This document shows, one piece after another, positions 32,957 to 42,053 of a stretch of DNA of 64,000 nucleotides. How positions within the stretch are numbered: the first letter of the stretch is position 1; each line of letters opens with the position of its first letter. Made by a program: the position numbers and the translations under genes. The notes under the pieces are model-generated. The model saw only the letters and a program-made list of their open reading frames with translations, was not told the DNA's origin and did no database searches. Source of the stretch: JAAYVZ01 sp035384965 (GTDB lineage: Bacteria > Acidobacteriota > Thermoanaerobaculia > Thermoanaerobaculales > Thermoanaerobaculaceae). Location: the NCBI GenBank assembly GCA_035384965.1, contig DAOOJE010000017.1, positions 13,835 to 77,834 on the forward strand. The letters are read 5' to 3'.

Positions 32957-34900
32957 CTATCGCTTGTTGCTAACCTGCATCGTGATCGTCGCCCAGGTCT
33001 TGACCTTGACGCCGTCCTTGGTGGCCGGCTTGAAGCGATACTGTCTGGCCGCCTCGATGCAGGCCTCGTCGACGCCCAGCTTCGGCCCCTGGAACGGCCG
33101 CAGGAGCTGGACTTCCTCCACGAGGCCCTTGGCGTTGACGAGCGCCTTGAGGATGACGACACCCTGATACTGCTGGCGCGACATGAGGAACGCCCGAGGG
33201 TACACCGGCTTGACCTCCTGCAACGCCTGCGGCAGCACGTCCACCAACGACTGGTCGACGAGGTCGTTTTCCTTCACGCCACCGCCCAGCCCGATACCGG
33301 GGCCGGCCGGGACCGGCGCCGGCATCGGTGCCGCGGCGGCCGGCGCCTGGGTGGGCGGCACCGTCGGCGGGGGAGGGGCCGCGGTCGGCGCCGCAGCAGC
33401 CACGACCGCAGTGGCAGCCGGGGCTGCGGTCGGCTGCGGGGCCGGCGTCGGCACCACCGGGACCGGCGTCGGCGCAGCGGCAGCGGCCGCCGGCGCCGCG
33501 ACCTTGGCTTCCAGCTGCCTGGCCTGCGCCTCCATGGCCGCCAGCTGCTCGCGCCGCTTGCGGTCAGCCTCCTCGCGCGCCTTGATGTCGGCCTGGATGC
33601 GGGCCTCCTCCTCGGCGGTCAGCTTCCTCGGCCCGGCGCCCTTGCGGCTGTCCTCGAGCTGCTTCTGCAGCTCGGCGGCCTTGATGCGCTCGGCCTCGGC
33701 CTCGCGCTTGAGCGTCTCGATCTGCTGGTTGTAGGCGTCGAGCTGGCGTTTGACCTCGTTGCGGAGCGACTCGGAGTCGATACCGGTCTGCGGCGCCGGC
33801 CGCAGCAGCAGGATGCCGACCACGATCGCCAGGACGGCGACCGCCGCAATCGCCACGTACAGGCCGGTACGGCTCGGGGCCGGCTGCTCCACGACGACGG
33901 CCGCCGGGGCCTCCGCACCGGCCGGCTTGGGCGGCTGGTAGTACGCCGCCACGTCGAGGCTGCGCTCCCTCTGGAGCTCCCGGTCCTCTTGCTCGATGTC
34001 GTTGCGGTACAGCCGATCCATGAACAGCGCGAGGTTGAACGTGGTCGGCGAGTACGCCCCGCCGTACAGCAGCTTCTCGAGTTCTCGCTTGAGTTCGGCA
34101 GCGGAGCCGAAGCGCTCCTCGGGGCGGGCCGCGAGGGCCTTGCGGAGGATTGCCATGACGTCGGCTGGGACCGCGCCTTCCTCGAACGCGAGCTGCGGCG
34201 ACGTGAGCGCGGCGGCTCTCGCCGCCGGGTCGGCCGGCAGCGGCGCGCCGGTGAGGAGTTGGAACAGGATGGCGCCCACCGAGTAGACGTCGGTACGCCG
34301 GCTTGCCGGCTGACCGTTCAGGACCTCCGGCGCCAGATAGGGAGCGGCGGCGTCCTTCAGCGCCGGCACCTTCGCCAGGTTGGCGATGAGCCCCCTGGCC
34401 AGCCCGAAACCGCCCACCATGGCCTCGCCGTCGTTGCCGATCATTACCATGTGGGGCACCAGGAAGCCGTGGTGGAGAGGTCCTCCGCCGAGCTCCACCG
34501 CCAGGCCCGAGGCGAGCGCCGCGGTGATCTTCTCCGCGATCAGCAGCGCGTTGTCGATCGCGATCGGGAACTGCTCGTGGGCCACGCGCTCGAGGAGCTG
34601 ATCGAGGGGCTGGGAAGGCACGTAGTCCCACGCCAGGTACGGCGTCCCCTTCTCGCGCCCGACCGAGGCGTTGCGAACGACATTGGTCGCCTTGAGCGTC
34701 TGGGCGATCTGGTTGGCCACCGCGAAATCGGCCGCCATGGCGTTGCGGTCGAGGCCGATCTGATCGAACCGCCGCAGCCAGACAATGCGCTTGAACCCCG
34801 TACGCTCCATCTCGCCGGCTCGCCAGAGGGATCCGACGCCACCCCTGGCGCGCTCCTTGAGGAGCAGGAAGTTTCCGAAAGTCGTGTAGGAACCTGCCAT
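32957..34900 (-). CDS. Pseudokinase-TM-coiled coil-TonB C-terminal fusion
   Basis: The 647-residue protein has a Ser/Thr kinase-like domain (residues 8-280) that looks dead. The HRDxKPxN loop reads HHGFLVPHM (143-151), DFG reads GFG (164-166), and the VAIK lysine region is IVWLRR (39-44). The APE motif (LAPEVL) and the F-helix DVYSVG remain. A single membrane helix (347-367) follows, then a coiled coil (about 375-475), a Pro/Ala-rich linker and a TonB-C-like domain (about 555-647). So the kinase fold is cytoplasmic and the TonB domain periplasmic. It may pass a cytoplasmic signal to envelope proteins. ATG 34900 is preceded by GGAGGAGG. Confidence 0.85.
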   Translation of the reverse strand: MAGSYTTFGNFLLLKERARGGVGSLWRAGEMERTGFKRIVWLRRFDQIGLDRNAMAADFAVANQIAQTLKATNVVRNASVGREKGTPYLAWDYVPSQPLDQLLERVAHEQFPIAIDNALLIAEKITAALASGLAVELGGGPLHHGFLVPHMVMIGNDGEAMVGGFGLARGLIANLAKVPALKDAAAPYLAPEVLNGQPASRRTDVYSVGAILFQLLTGAPLPADPAARAAALTSPQLAFEEGAVPADVMAILRKALAARPEERFGSAAELKRELEKLLYGGAYSPTTFNLALFMDRLYRNDIEQEDRELQRERSLDVAAYYQPPKPAGAEAPAAVVVEQPAPSRTGLYVAIAAVAVLAIVVGILLLRPAPQTGIDSESLRNEVKRQLDAYNQQIETLKREAEAERIKAAELQKQLEDSRKGAGPRKLTAEEEARIQADIKAREEADRKRREQLAAMEAQARQLEAKVAAPAAAAAAPTPVPVVPTPAPQPTAAPAATAVVAAAAPTAAPPPPTVPPTQAPAAAAPMPAPVPAGPGIGLGGGVKENDLVDQSLVDVLPQALQEVKPVYPRAFLMSRQQYQGVVILKALVNAKGLVEEVQLLRPFQGPKLGVDEACIEAARQYRFKPATKDGVKVKTWATITMQVSNKR

Positions 34901-34934
34901 CGCCTGCCCTCCTCCGCGTCCAACCGCAACGCTA

Positions 34935-35399
34935 TCACCGGTGTTCGACCTGGTCAACGGGCATCGGTTCCCCCGCGGCGCGTCCCCGCCTCGCCAGGTG
35001 GCGCTGCAGGATGACCTCGGCGGCGACCGAGTCGACGAGCCGTGGCCAACGGCCGCGCGGGACGCCTTCCGCCGCCAGGCGATGCTCGGCCTCGCGCGTG
35101 CTCCCGGCCTCGTCCTCCTCCGCCACGGGCACCTGCAGTTGAGCCCGCAGCGCCTCCAGCACGGCCCCGATGCGCGCCCCGCCACGTCCCACGCCGGACG
35201 CGGTCCGCGGCACCCCGACCACCACCGCCTCGACGCCCCGCTCCCGGCAAAGGTCGGCCACCTGCACCGCGAGCGCCGCCGGGCCGCGGAACGCCAGCGC
35301 CGGCAAGCGGATGAAGGCCACCTCGATCGGGTCGCTCATTGCAATTCCGACCCGCTCCGCACCGACGTCGAGCCCGAGCCACCGCACGTGTGGCAGCAT
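34935..35399 (-). CDS. ruvX: RuvX/YqgF-family RNase H-like protein
   Basis: The 154-residue protein has the YqgF signature: LGLDVGAERVGIAMSD at the N-terminus, VVVGVPR in the middle, and DSVAAEVILQRHL at the C-terminus with the last acidic residue. The usual DExxTT motif is present as DEAGST. The family acts in 16S rRNA processing, and some members resolve Holliday junctions. Start at ATG 35399 is by homology; no strong Shine-Dalgarno is seen. It is divergent from lptD, with 48 nt between. Confidence 0.85.
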   Translation of the reverse strand: MLPHVRWLGLDVGAERVGIAMSDPIEVAFIRLPALAFRGPAALAVQVADLCRERGVEAVVVGVPRTASGVGRGGARIGAVLEALRAQLQVPVAEEDEAGSTREAEHRLAAEGVPRGRWPRLVDSVAAEVILQRHLARRGRAAGEPMPVDQVEHR

Positions 35400-35432
35400 A
35401 CCCGGCTTCGCAGCCACCGGGGTCCCAGGGGG

Positions 35433-35438
35433 TACAAT
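35433..35438 (+). promoter_or_regulatory. -10 hexamer TACAAT before lptD
   Basis: TACAAT ends 9 nt before the lptD ATG, with no Shine-Dalgarno between. A leader of about 3 nt is predicted. Confidence 0.45.
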
Positions 35439-35447
35439 CCCGACCGA

Positions 35448-37625
35448 ATGTGGCGCGCACCTGCACCCACCGGCTGGAAGCCGCGCGTTTTCCACAGCGC
35501 CGGGGCGCTCCTCGCCTCGTTCCTCGCCCTCGGCACGCTGGCCGGCGAGCCCGCCGGCCCGGCCCAGGCGATCAGCCTCCAGGCCCAGCACCAGCAGTGG
35601 GTCGAGGACCAGCTCCTGTGCGCGCAGGGGAACGTGCGGGTCGCCTACCAGGATATCCGGGTGCAGTGCGACGAAATCGAGGTCGACCTCTCGACCATGA
35701 CGCTGCGCGCCTCGGGGCGCGTCGTGGTGGACCAGGCGGACAGCCGGATGGCGTGCGACCGGCTGGAGTTCGATCTCCGCAGGAAAGTCGGCACCTTCTA
35801 CGCTGTCGACGCGTTCCTCCCCCCGACCTACTACTTCCGCGGTGCCGAGCTGGAAAAGCTCGACGAAACCCACTACCGGATCAAGGACGGGCTGTTCACG
35901 AGCTGCCAGCTCACCGACGACGCCCCCCCCTGGAGCATCGACGTGGCCGAGGCGACGCTCGAACTCGAGGGGTACGGCCATTTCCGGGGCGTGTCGATGC
36001 GGGTCCAGGGCGTTCCAGTCTTCTACACGCCCCGGCTCCTGTGGCCGATCAAGCGCGACCGGGCGGCCGGCTTCCTCGTCCCCAACTTCGGCTACAACAA
36101 CCGGCGGGGCTCCTACTTCGGCACCGCCTTCTTCTGGCCGGTGTCGCGGGCGTTCGACACCACCTTCTATCTCGATCTCTATTCCAAGAGCTACGTCGGC
36201 GCCGGCAACGAGCTGCGGTGGGCACCGGCCGAGAACGCCCGCGGCTCGCTCCAGCTCTACACCCTCCGAGACCCGGCCACCGACACCTGGGAGTGGAAGG
36301 CGCTCGGCAAGCACAGCCAGCTCTTCGCCGGCGGCTACTCGATCAAGGGCCAGCTTGACGAGACCTCCAACTTCGACTTCTTCCGCCGCTTCGAGCGCAG
36401 CGCCGACCGCAACACACGGCCCGACCTGTTCTCGTTCCTCACCTTGAGCCGGACGTGGGGCGCCCAGTCGGTCAACCTGCGCACGGACCACCGGCGGCGC
36501 GTGTACGAGACACGCACCGGCCAGACCGTCTCGCCGCCGGACCTCGTGCTTGACCGGCTGGGGGAGGTGGAGTACAGGCTGCGGTCGACGCGGCTCGGGA
36601 GAACCCCGCTGTACGTGTCGCTGGTGGCGCTCGCCGACACCCTCAGGGTCGAGCGCTCGGAGACGCTGCATGACCGGTACGGGCGCATCGACGTCTTCCC
36701 GACCGTGTCGCTCCTGACGTCGGGCCTGCCTTGGCTCAGCATCACGCCGACCATCGGCGGCCGGGAAACGTACTACACCAAGCGCTACGAGCTCGACGCC
36801 TACAACCGCCCGACGCGCTTCGCCGACGAGGCGCTTTCGCGCTCGTACTGGACCGGCGGGCTCTCCCTCGTCGGCCCCTCGGTTTCCCGCATCTGGAGCC
36901 TCGGATCGGGCAACAAGCTCAAGCACCTCGTCGAGCCCCGGGTCGAGTACTCCTACATTTCCAACCCCGGCGACCAGCGCATCATCCCCGTCTTCGACGA
37001 GAAGGACTCGGTACTGGTGGCCAACCGCCTCCGCTGGACGCTGGCCAACCGGCTCTTCCACAAGCAGGGTGAGTCGGGCAGTCGCGAGGTGGCAAGCTTC
37101 GAGCTGTACCAGGACTACTCGTTCACCGACCCGCTGACCTACGCCCGGCCACCGCTCGAGGCGAGTCGCCGGGGCCCCCTCACCGCCGCCCTGCGCGCCA
37201 TGCCCCTGCAGGGCATGTCGGTGGACATCAGGGCGAGCGGCGGCCCGTTCACCGGCTCGACGCGCAGCACGTCCTTCACGAGCAGCCTGGCCCGGGGCGC
37301 GTCCAACCTGGCCCTGACCTGGAACTCGACCTACGATCCTCTCAAAGGCAGCATGACCTCCTCGCAGGCCATCCTCTCCGGCGCGCTCGCTCCGGTCGGC
37401 GGCCGCTGGCGGCTCGAGTCACGGCTCGTCTACGACTTCCACAACCGGCTGGCCCTCGACCAGCGCTATGCCTTCCAGTGGCGCGGCAGCTGCTGGTCGG
37501 CGTTCGCCGAGTACCGCGACTACAGGGCGCCGGGGCTCAACTCCCGCGACTACCGCATCTCCATTGATCTCACCGGCCTCGGCACCTTCCTGGACATCCA
37601 CGGCGGCCTCGACTCCGGCAACTGA
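35448..37625 (+). CDS. lptD: LPS-assembly outer-membrane protein LptD
   Basis: The 725-residue protein should insert LPS into the outer leaflet together with LptE. A signal peptide spans residues 1 to about 35. The OstA/LptA-like beta-jellyroll domain follows (GNVRVAYQDIRVQCDEIEVDL, then ASGRVVVD), then the LptD barrel domain with VPVFYTPRLLWPIKRDRAAGFLVPNFGYNN and many alternating aromatic strands. The start is ATG 35448, placed by the signal peptide and the -10 hexamer. lptE is not in the window. The length is a little under the E. coli protein. Confidence 0.92.
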   Translation: MWRAPAPTGWKPRVFHSAGALLASFLALGTLAGEPAGPAQAISLQAQHQQWVEDQLLCAQGNVRVAYQDIRVQCDEIEVDLSTMTLRASGRVVVDQADSRMACDRLEFDLRRKVGTFYAVDAFLPPTYYFRGAELEKLDETHYRIKDGLFTSCQLTDDAPPWSIDVAEATLELEGYGHFRGVSMRVQGVPVFYTPRLLWPIKRDRAAGFLVPNFGYNNRRGSYFGTAFFWPVSRAFDTTFYLDLYSKSYVGAGNELRWAPAENARGSLQLYTLRDPATDTWEWKALGKHSQLFAGGYSIKGQLDETSNFDFFRRFERSADRNTRPDLFSFLTLSRTWGAQSVNLRTDHRRRVYETRTGQTVSPPDLVLDRLGEVEYRLRSTRLGRTPLYVSLVALADTLRVERSETLHDRYGRIDVFPTVSLLTSGLPWLSITPTIGGRETYYTKRYELDAYNRPTRFADEALSRSYWTGGLSLVGPSVSRIWSLGSGNKLKHLVEPRVEYSYISNPGDQRIIPVFDEKDSVLVANRLRWTLANRLFHKQGESGSREVASFELYQDYSFTDPLTYARPPLEASRRGPLTAALRAMPLQGMSVDIRASGGPFTGSTRSTSFTSSLARGASNLALTWNSTYDPLKGSMTSSQAILSGALAPVGGRWRLESRLVYDFHNRLALDQRYAFQWRGSCWSAFAEYRDYRAPGLNSRDYRISIDLTGLGTFLDIHGGLDSGN

Positions 37626-37643
37626 CGCCGACGCATGGCCGGG

Positions 37644-37672
37644 TTGCGGGCGGCCGCGGCCTGGTGTATGCT
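37644..37672 (+). promoter_or_regulatory. Promoter of tRNA-Pro
   Basis: TTGCGG (37644-37649) and TATGCT (37667-37672) are 17 nt apart. +1 would lie about 8 nt before the mature tRNA 5' end. Confidence 0.6.
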
Positions 37673-37687
37673 GCGTCCCCACCAGGT

Positions 37688-37764
<77 letters not shown>

Positions 37765-37797
37765 TCCCCTTCGACATGCCTGCCTACCTCGCCGCGG

Positions 37798-37815
37798 CCC
37801 GCGTCTTCGCGCGGG
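37798..37815 (+). terminator. Hairpin after tRNA-Pro
   Basis: CCCGCG, loop TCTTCG, CGCGGG is followed by a T-rich stretch around 37823-37836. It lies 34 nt past the tRNA and probably ends its transcript. The rest of the 271-nt gap before the next gene shows nothing else. Confidence 0.5.
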
Positions 37816-38035
37816 TCGGCATGCTTCTTGCTGTTGTCGATGCCGACCCCGCGGCGGCGGTGCCACTCGCGCCTCGGCGGAGGGCCGAACGTCCTGCAGA
37901 GAGTTGTGAGATGGGAGTCGAGTCCGAGTAGACTTGCAGGGCGGCGGGCCGAGGTGACGGGCTGCCTTTTTGACCGGGCGCCCGCCGCCAGCGGGGCACG
38001 GCGAGGTGCCAGCTGAGCGCCCCTCGCGGGAGCGA

Positions 38036-38911
38036 ATGATGCGGCGAGCTACTGCAACCATGGCCTTGACCATCGCAGCGCTGGCCGGCGGCGCCTGGAC
38101 ATCGGCGGCGCAGCCGGGCGCGGCACCGCCAGACCCGAGGGTCCTGGTGCAGCGGGCTTGCGATGTGTACGGAGGTCTCGAGGCGTTCCGCAAGCTGGGG
38201 ATCCTCAGCATGCAAATGGACCGCGAGGAGATCACGCAGGATGGCAAGGTCGTCAGCGACTCGACACTGGTCATCATGGACACGCCCGGGCCGCTGCCAG
38301 GCCGCCTCGAGATCGCCAGCAGCCGGACCATTGCCGCCGACGACGGCACCGGCGGCTGGGCGCTGACCAACGGCAAGCCGGACCAGCGTCCCACGACCCA
38401 GCTCATGGTGAAGCGAACGCTCACCAGCTACACCTTCTCGCTCCTGGCGCCGTTCTCGCTCACGTGGAAGGACGTCACGTACAAGTCGGTGGAGCCGGGC
38501 ATGATCGCCGGCAGGCCGGTGTGGCGGCTGGAAATCGAGGTGGCGAGCGGTTTCTTTGCCTCCCCCCAGCTGTCGCGAACGTGGTTCTTCGACTTCGATC
38601 AGGGGACGGGAGAGCTCGTCCAGGCCACAACCCCGGCCACCGACCTCGGCAAGGGGATCAAGGCCGACGGCATGCTCGTGACCGTCCCGCAACGCGTCAA
38701 GGTCGGCGCCGTCTCGCTGCCGGCCATCGAAAAGGCCGTCGGCCTGGACGAGACCGGCAACCAGAAGGCCCACACCCGCACCAAGACGGTCAAGTACAAG
38801 CTGATCTCGACCGCCGAGGCGAGGATGCTGTTCCCGAACCCGATTCCGCCCGACCAGCGCCCCAAGCCGCCGCAGATGCCCGTGCCCGACGCTGCGAAGC
38901 GGCCGAGCTAG
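38036..38911 (+). CDS. Secreted protein of unknown function, LolA-like
   Basis: The 291-residue protein has a signal peptide (about residues 1-26, ending SAAQ). The mature part is beta-rich. It opens with a helix (DPRVLVQRACDVYGGLEAFRKL) and a strand series resembling outer-membrane lipoprotein-sorting (LolA-like) folds, with WRLEIEVASG and RTWFFDFDQGTGELVQATT, where a substrate strand would be read. I do not recognise a named family. ATG 38036 is followed by a second ATG; either could be used. An alpha/beta hydrolase gene follows after 40 nt and may be in the same transcript. Confidence 0.75.
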   Translation: MMRRATATMALTIAALAGGAWTSAAQPGAAPPDPRVLVQRACDVYGGLEAFRKLGILSMQMDREEITQDGKVVSDSTLVIMDTPGPLPGRLEIASSRTIAADDGTGGWALTNGKPDQRPTTQLMVKRTLTSYTFSLLAPFSLTWKDVTYKSVEPGMIAGRPVWRLEIEVASGFFASPQLSRTWFFDFDQGTGELVQATTPATDLGKGIKADGMLVTVPQRVKVGAVSLPAIEKAVGLDETGNQKAHTRTKTVKYKLISTAEARMLFPNPIPPDQRPKPPQMPVPDAAKRPS

Positions 38912-38951
38912 GGCCAGCAGAGGTTCGGGCGGGGCTTCCCGGGAGGTGACG

Positions 38952-40010
38952 ATGCTCAGGTGGCCACACACACTGCTGATCGCGGGGATGACAGCGCTAG
39001 CGGCAACGGTCATCGCGCAGCCGGCGCCCCCGCCCGACCTGGCTGGCCAGCTCGCCGCCCTTCAGCGGGCCAACGAGGCCCTCGAGCACCGGCTCGACGA
39101 GCTCGCCAAGGCCATCGACGACCTGGCCTGGTTTGCCCGGGTGGCCGACGTGGCCATCGTCGACAAGTGGCGGATCTTCGGCCCTCCGGACGCCAACCCG
39201 GCCAACCCGCTGGCGCCCGGCGCCGCCAACCCGGTCAAGTTCTACACCTACACGTTCGTTCCTCGGGATCGCCCCGCCAACGTCAAGCTGCCGTTGATCG
39301 TGTTGCCGCACGGCGGAGTCCACGCCGACTTCACCACCTATCACACCCACATCATTCGGGAGCTGATGGCCATGGGCTACGTGGTCGTGGCGCCCGACTA
39401 CCGGGGCTCGACCGGCTACGGCGAAGGCTTCTGGCGGCTCATCGACTACGGCGGCCGGGAGGTCGACGACGTCCAGGCCGCCCGCGACTGGGCGCTCGAG
39501 AACTTCGATTTCGTCGATCCCAAGCGCGTCGGCATGGTGGGCTGGAGCCACGGCGGGCTCATCGCCCTGCTGGCCGCCAACCGCTTCCCCGACGCCTACG
39601 CCTGCGTGTTCGCCGGGGTCCCGGTCTCCGATCTGATCGCGCGCCTGGGCTATCACGACGAGGACTATCGTGCGCTGTTTTCCGCCCCCTACCATGTTGG
39701 GCAGACGGTGCGGCAGAACATCCCCGAGTACAAGCGGCGCTCGCCGGTCTGGAACATCGACAACATCCGCTCGCCGCTGCTCATCCACTCCACGACCAAC
39801 GACGAGGACGTGAACGTGCTCGAGGTCGAGCACCTCGTCAACGCGCTCAAGGCGGCTGGCAAGAAGTTCGAGTACAGGATCTGGGAGGACGCGCCGGGCG
39901 GCCACAGCTTCGACCGCATGGACACCCGGCAGGCCCGGGAGGCGCGCCGGCAGATCTGGGCGTTCCTGGCGCGGCACCTGCACCCTCCCCGCCCGGAGGC
40001 CGGGCTCTAG
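38952..40010 (+). CDS. Exported alpha/beta hydrolase, prolyl oligopeptidase-like
   Basis: The 352-residue protein has a signal peptide (about residues 1-24), a short coiled coil (AALQRANEALEHRLDELAKAI) and an S9-type alpha/beta hydrolase domain. The nucleophile Ser lies in VGWSHGG, the Asp is expected in TNDEDVNV and the His in GGHSFD. The oxyanion region reads LPHGGVHADF. It probably cleaves peptides or esters in the periplasm; the substrate is unknown. I start at ATG 38952, 5 nt after GGGAGG; the GTG two codons earlier is too close to that site. Confidence 0.85.
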   Translation: MLRWPHTLLIAGMTALAATVIAQPAPPPDLAGQLAALQRANEALEHRLDELAKAIDDLAWFARVADVAIVDKWRIFGPPDANPANPLAPGAANPVKFYTYTFVPRDRPANVKLPLIVLPHGGVHADFTTYHTHIIRELMAMGYVVVAPDYRGSTGYGEGFWRLIDYGGREVDDVQAARDWALENFDFVDPKRVGMVGWSHGGLIALLAANRFPDAYACVFAGVPVSDLIARLGYHDEDYRALFSAPYHVGQTVRQNIPEYKRRSPVWNIDNIRSPLLIHSTTNDEDVNVLEVEHLVNALKAAGKKFEYRIWEDAPGGHSFDRMDTRQAREARRQIWAFLARHLHPPRPEAGL

Positions 40011-40027
40011 GCCCGCTCGGATCACGC

Positions 40028-40873
40028 GTGCCCATCGCCCGAACGACCCCCGTCGCCACCACCTGCAGGCGCCTCGCGCTCGTCGTGCCGCTCGCCCTCG
40101 GCGCCTGCAGGGGCGCGGCCGGAACGCTGGCGACCGTTGGCGACCGGTCGATTCGCATGGCGGACCTCGCTGCCGTGGTCGAGGTGCAGACCGGAAGCCC
40201 CCTCGCCGAGGCCCCCCCCGAGCTGGTGGCCGCGCTGTTCGAGAACCTGCTCGAGGAGGAGGTGGTGCTGGCGGCCTCCGGCCAGCCCGCCGATACCGAG
40301 CTGGCCCCTGCCGCCCGTTCCGCCCTGGTCCGCGAGGCGCTGCAGCGCCTTTGCCCTCCCCCGCCGTTGCCGACGGCCGCCGAGGTCGACGCCTTCCTGG
40401 CGGCGAGCAGCGCCGGGGAGCCGGCCGGCGAGAGGCTGCGCCTCCGGCAGCTGTTGCTTCCCGACCAGGCCGCTGCGCGTGCCGCCCGCGACCGCCTACG
40501 CAGGGGCGAGGAGTTCGCCGAGGTGTCGCGGCAAATGTCGCGCGCCCCCAACGCCGCAGAGGGCGGGCTTCTCGGCTGGGTGGGACAGGGTCAGCTCCCT
40601 CCCGAGTTCGAGGCGGCAGTCTTCGCGCTGCCCAACGGCGGCATCTCCGAGCCGGTGGCGAGCACTGCCGGGTGGCACATCTTTCAGGTCATCGAACGGC
40701 GCGCCGCCGGCAGCGCCGACCCGTCCCGGCGCGAGCGCGCGCGCGCCGAGCTGGCGGCCCAGAAGGCCGAGGCTTCCCGGCGCGCCTGTCTTTCCGTTCT
40801 CGCCGCGCGGGTCGGCGTCACGACCCCGTGCAAGGACGCCACCTTTCCATGCCGAAACCCCTTCGAGGCGTGA
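40028..40873 (+). CDS. Parvulin-type peptidyl-prolyl isomerase lipoprotein
   Basis: The 281-residue protein has a lipobox (LALGAC) after a hydrophobic stretch, so it should be a lipoprotein. An alpha-helical SurA-like N-domain leads to a parvulin (PpiC) domain: RLRQLLLPDQAAARAARDRL, EEFAEVSRQMS, GGLLGWVGQGQLPPEFEAAVFAL and GWHIFQVIERR. It should assist folding of exported proteins. The GTG start has weak signals. A second isomerase gene follows 1 nt after its stop, so the two form an operon, probably for outer-membrane protein biogenesis. Confidence 0.88.
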   Translation: MPIARTTPVATTCRRLALVVPLALGACRGAAGTLATVGDRSIRMADLAAVVEVQTGSPLAEAPPELVAALFENLLEEEVVLAASGQPADTELAPAARSALVREALQRLCPPPPLPTAAEVDAFLAASSAGEPAGERLRLRQLLLPDQAAARAARDRLRRGEEFAEVSRQMSRAPNAAEGGLLGWVGQGQLPPEFEAAVFALPNGGISEPVASTAGWHIFQVIERRAAGSADPSRRERARAELAAQKAEASRRACLSVLAARVGVTTPCKDATFPCRNPFEA

Positions 40874-40874
40874 C

Positions 40875-41831
40875 ATGCGAGCACTCGTCGTCCTGACCTT
40901 TCTTGCCTTCCTCTGCAACCCTCTCGCGGCAGCCGAGCGCGTGCTCGTCGAGGGCATCGTGGTGCGGGTCAACGACCGTATCTTCACGACCCGCGACGTG
41001 GCCCGGCGAATCGACGAACGAGCCGGCGAACTCGGGCGGCCCCTCACCGCCGAGGACCTCGAGGCCCTCCTGACCCAGATCACGGAGGACGCCTGCCTGC
41101 TCGAGCGCGCGAACGAGCTCAAGATCAACGTCGACGACCAGGAAGTCGACGGCGCCCTCCAGCGCCTGCGCGAGCAGAACCAGGTGCTCGACGAGCGCGC
41201 CTTCGAGGAATCGCTGCGCAACATGGGAATGACCCGTGAGCAGCTCCGCGCCCGCGTGCGCGAGAACATCGTGATCAACCGCCTCCTGAGCCGCGAGGTG
41301 CGGCGCCCCGCCGTCACCGAGGAGGAGCTCAAGCGGCGCTACGCGAGCGAGATCGATCGCTACCGCCTCCCCGAGCGAGTGCACCTCGAGCACGCGATCC
41401 TCCCCGTCGGCAAGGACGCCGGCGACGAGGAACGCGCGCTCGCCTCGGCTCGCCGGCTCGCTGCCGCCGCCCGCACCACGGGGGACTTCCTCGCCGTCGT
41501 CAAGGAGGAGGTGGAGGCGGGCCGGGCGACGGGCGGTGACCTGGGGCTCGTGGCGGTGCCCGACCTGCGGCGCGAGGTTGCCCAGGCGGTCGCCGGCCTC
41601 AAGCCTGGCGAGGTGAGTGAGCCGTTCCGCAGCCCGTCCGGGGTCCACGTCGTCCGCTTGCGAGCCCGCCTCGAGCCGGGTGTCCGGCCGTTCGCCGAGG
41701 TCGCCGAGGAGCTGCGCTTCCGCGAGGAGGAGGAGCGCTACCGCAGTCACATCACCCAGATCGTCGAGGGCCTCCGGACGCGCTACGTCATCGAGGTGCA
41801 CCCCGAGCTGGTGGCGCTGCCCTCGAAGTAG
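40875..41831 (+). CDS. SurA-like periplasmic chaperone/isomerase
   Basis: The 318-residue protein has a signal peptide (residues 1-20, ending LAAA). The SurA N-domain follows (VVRVNDRIFTTRDVARRID), with FEESLRNMGMTREQLRARV and IVINRLLSREV. One parvulin domain comes after it (RVHLEHAILPVGKD, GGDLGLVAV, LKPGEVSEPFRSPSGVHVVRL). E. coli SurA has two parvulin domains; only one is present here. It should carry outer-membrane proteins such as LptD across the periplasm. A strong hairpin follows, ending the unit before mraZ. Confidence 0.88.
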   Translation: MRALVVLTFLAFLCNPLAAAERVLVEGIVVRVNDRIFTTRDVARRIDERAGELGRPLTAEDLEALLTQITEDACLLERANELKINVDDQEVDGALQRLREQNQVLDERAFEESLRNMGMTREQLRARVRENIVINRLLSREVRRPAVTEEELKRRYASEIDRYRLPERVHLEHAILPVGKDAGDEERALASARRLAAAARTTGDFLAVVKEEVEAGRATGGDLGLVAVPDLRREVAQAVAGLKPGEVSEPFRSPSGVHVVRLRARLEPGVRPFAEVAEELRFREEEERYRSHITQIVEGLRTRYVIEVHPELVALPSK

Positions 41832-41850
41832 GCAACAGGCATGAGGCAGG
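41830..41850. repeat. Three AGGCAxx heptads
   Basis: AGGCAAC, AGGCATG and AGGCAGG run in tandem, the first overlapping the surA-like stop codon. This is the third site of the family seen at 697-724 and 14600-14627. Confidence 0.65.
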
Positions 41851-41854
41851 AGTG

Positions 41855-41882
41855 GCGGCCCGCCGGGCGACCGGCGGGCCGC
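41855..41882 (+). terminator. 12-bp hairpin with GCGA tetraloop
   Basis: GCGGCCCGCCGG, loop GCGA (GNRA type), CCGGCGGGCCGC lie 23 nt past the surA-like stop. No U-tract follows. It should isolate the dcw operon from upstream transcription. Confidence 0.7.
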
Positions 41883-42021
41883 TGCCGTCTGCCGCTCCAC
41901 CTGGCTCGAGCGCTGCCGGCCACCACGTCTCCACACCGGGTTCGACTCCGGCGGCAGGGCGGCGGAGCGACGTGCCGGGCGGAGGAAAACCGGCCACCCA
42001 CCACCCGTCGCCGCACGGGTC

Positions 42022-42050
42022 TTGACACCCGTGCACCCTCGGTCAATAAT
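42022..42050 (+). promoter_or_regulatory. dcw (mra) promoter
   Basis: TTGACA at 42022-42027 and AATAAT at 42045-42050 are 17 nt apart, the best sigma-70 match in the window. +1 is predicted near 42057, inside the MraZ repeats. Confidence 0.8.
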
Positions 42051-42053
42051 CCG

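Noticed and set aside
34941..35447. In-frame extension of lptD upstream of ATG 35448 across the ruvX gene
   Set aside because: The opposite strand clearly codes RuvX, the extension has no signal peptide at its front, and a -10 hexamer lies just before ATG 35448.
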